Shown in pieces: positions 61,971-62,893 of a stretch of DNA of 62,893 bases. A model generated the notes under the pieces. It was given only the letters and a program-made list of their open reading frames with translations, did no database searches and had not been told where the DNA came from. Made by a program: the position numbers and the translations under genes. The stretch lies in assembly GCF_900169365.1 (NCBI RefSeq), contig NZ_FXZH01000023.1, positions 1-62,893 on the forward strand, in the 5' to 3' direction. Each line of letters starts with the position of its first letter. The first letter of the stretch is position 1. The DNA comes from Brevibacterium sp. 239c (GTDB taxonomy: Bacteria > Actinomycetota > Actinomycetes > Actinomycetales > Brevibacteriaceae).

Positions 61971-62399
61971 ATGACGACACAGAAGACACAGCCCACCGAT
62001 GCCGACGTCGGGGAATTCCTGCAGGCCGCAGTTCCGAACAAGAGACGTGAGGACGGGATCAGGCTCGAAGAGCTCTTCAGTGAGGTCACCGGCACCCAGC
62101 CGGTGATGTGGGGTCCATCGATCGTGGGTTATGGACAGTACCAATACGTCTCACCGTCGAATCCGCGCAATCGTGGTGTGTGGCCCAAGACCGGGTTCTC
62201 ACCACGTAAGGCTCAGCTGTCGTTGTACGGGCTCAAGGACACGTCGGCTGGGGCTGCCTTGCTGCCGGGCCTCGGCACATACACAGAGGGCGCCGGGTGT
62301 GTGTATGTCCGTAAGTTAGAAGACATTGACGAGGCGGTCCTGCGCAGGCTCATCACCATTGCGTTTGACCGCCCAGACGATCCCGAACCCGTAGCCTGA
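61971..62399 (+). CDS. DUF1801 family protein
   Basis: 142 residues with the DUF1801 core (EDGIRLEELFSEVTGTQPVM, WGPSIVGYGQYQYVSPSN, GFSPRKAQLSLYGL). A small cytoplasmic protein of unknown function. Follows the Lrp gene by 46 bases, possibly on the same transcript. Confidence 0.88.
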   Translation: MTTQKTQPTDADVGEFLQAAVPNKRREDGIRLEELFSEVTGTQPVMWGPSIVGYGQYQYVSPSNPRNRGVWPKTGFSPRKAQLSLYGLKDTSAGAALLPGLGTYTEGAGCVYVRKLEDIDEAVLRRLITIAFDRPDDPEPVA

Positions 62400-62453
62400 T
62401 TGCAGTCTTCATTGCAGATCTGACCGAACCGTCTGGCCTCTTCTCCGATGGGA

Positions 62454-62804
62454 TCAGTGTCGACTGGTGATCGTCAGTCCCTGTTTGCGCTGGTGGACTG
62501 AGAAGTAACGCAGGCCCAGAGCGTCGTCGGCGAGGAATCGGCGACGAGAACGGCGTGGCAGCCAGACGATCTGGCCGGGGGTCAGCGGAATTGTGGTCAG
62601 TTCCGTCTCCAAGGTTCCGGCGCCGTCGAGGATATGGATGAGGACGTCGAGTCCCGGCCCGACGTGTTCCTTGATCTCACCGCCTGGAGACAGGGCGATG
62701 ATGTTTGCATCGAGATCACGTTGCTGAGGCTGAAGCTGCCACACTGACCCGGAGGTCTCAGCCGCCCCCCTGCGTGTCAGGGTGAGTTGAGTCCACCGGT
62801 TCAT
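62454..62804 (-). CDS. Cupin-domain protein
   Basis: 116 residues from the ATG at 62804. One cupin barrel is visible: IKEHVGPGLDVLIHILDGAGTLE-like first motif region with two His, and LTPGQIVWLPRRSRRRF as the second. Metal-binding residues are partly present, so activity cannot be judged. GAAGG lies upstream; the frame extends further to the window edge. Divergent from the partial gene at the right end. Confidence 0.75.
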   Translation of the reverse strand: MNRWTQLTLTRRGAAETSGSVWQLQPQQRDLDANIIALSPGGEIKEHVGPGLDVLIHILDGAGTLETELTTIPLTPGQIVWLPRRSRRRFLADDALGLRYFSVHQRKQGLTITSRH

Positions 62805-62845
62805 AGCAAGTCCGCCTTCGCAGGGCGAGTTCAGGAACAACCACC

Positions 62846-62893
62846 ATGAGTATCTCGACTCTGTCCACACCGTCAGCACCGATCGGGAATGAT
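62846..62893 (+). CDS. Start of an unidentified gene (partial, runs off the window)
   Basis: ATG at 62846 followed by 15 open codons (MSISTLSTPSAPIGND) to the window end, with AGGAAC upstream. It is divergent from the cupin gene 41 bases away. Too little is visible to identify it. Confidence 0.5.
   Translation, partial: MSISTLSTPSAPIGND

Noticed and set aside
1..62893. CRISPR arrays, restriction-modification, toxin-antitoxin or secondary-metabolite clusters
   Set aside because: No regular repeat-spacer pattern, no Cas, methylase or nuclease, no paired toxin-antitoxin and no synthase modules were seen on reading both strands.

Overview
The window is high-GC DNA from an actinobacterium. The type II fatty-acid cluster with a PucR-type FasR regulator, the homodimeric pyruvate dehydrogenase E1, the actinobacterial families DUF3145 and DUF3052, a gluABCD-type uptake system and frequent GTG starts all point that way. 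The carnitine genes, the FAS-II layout and an Lrp/PLP-lyase pair make a Brevibacterium-like member of the Micrococcales a reasonable guess, but the genus is inference. Most of the window is ordinary chromosome with tightly packed, often ATGA-overlapping operons.

Layout. 1-2220: edge of an IS3-family element, a Nudix-domain protein with codon use unlike its neighbours, and two small unknown genes; this is the most accessory-looking part. 2368-6107: DoxX-like protein, a GH1 glycosidase coupled to an MFS sugar transporter, and a YdeI-like protein. 6178-9445: carnitine-to-betaine operon headed by an unusual XRE-TetR fusion regulator. 9637-14161: a run of PLP-linked genes (aromatic amino-acid decarboxylase, yczE/yczR, YggS-like protein). 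14172-17274: ACR3-like transporter, then a coupled alkylation-repair pair (Ada-AlkA fusion, ogt). 17393-18743: tRNA-Ala, a small gene and about 0.85 kb of mostly non-coding DNA with repeats and a 29-codon ORF. 18744-25433: universal stress protein, hydrolase, small membrane proteins, MFS and POT transporters, CPBP-like protein.

25512-34462 is a complete molybdenum-cofactor and molybdate-uptake region: moeA1, moeB-rhodanese, moaD, moaA, moeA2, moaC, moaE, an HTH-TOBE regulator, modA and a fused modB-modC. 34487-42321 holds an acyl-CoA ligase, gluABCD, a small acetyltransferase, gluQ and a GT4 glycosyltransferase whose 5' end has no standard start codon. 43461-49637 has tRNA-Asn, a flavin monooxygenase, a DHA2 exporter, a degenerate EAL-DICT protein, a CAT-anticodon tRNA, a GNAT gene broken by a one-base frameshift, and DUF3145.

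49906-54768 is the fatty-acid synthesis operon fasR-fabD-fabH-acpP-fabF. It is followed by aceE and the divergent DUF3052-peroxiredoxin pair, then HIT, a TipAL-type MerR regulator with a textbook 19-bp-spacer promoter, a PLP-dependent lyase divergent from an Lrp regulator, DUF1801, a cupin, and the first 16 codons of a gene leaving the window.

No CRISPR array, prophage, restriction system or biosynthetic cluster was seen. The best leads are the XRE-TetR carnitine regulator with its operator-like promoter, several TANNNT boxes placed 6-8 nt before start codons that suggest leaderless mRNAs, the repeat-rich spacer at 17878-18743, the CTG-start glycosyltransferase, and the degenerate EAL-DICT protein.
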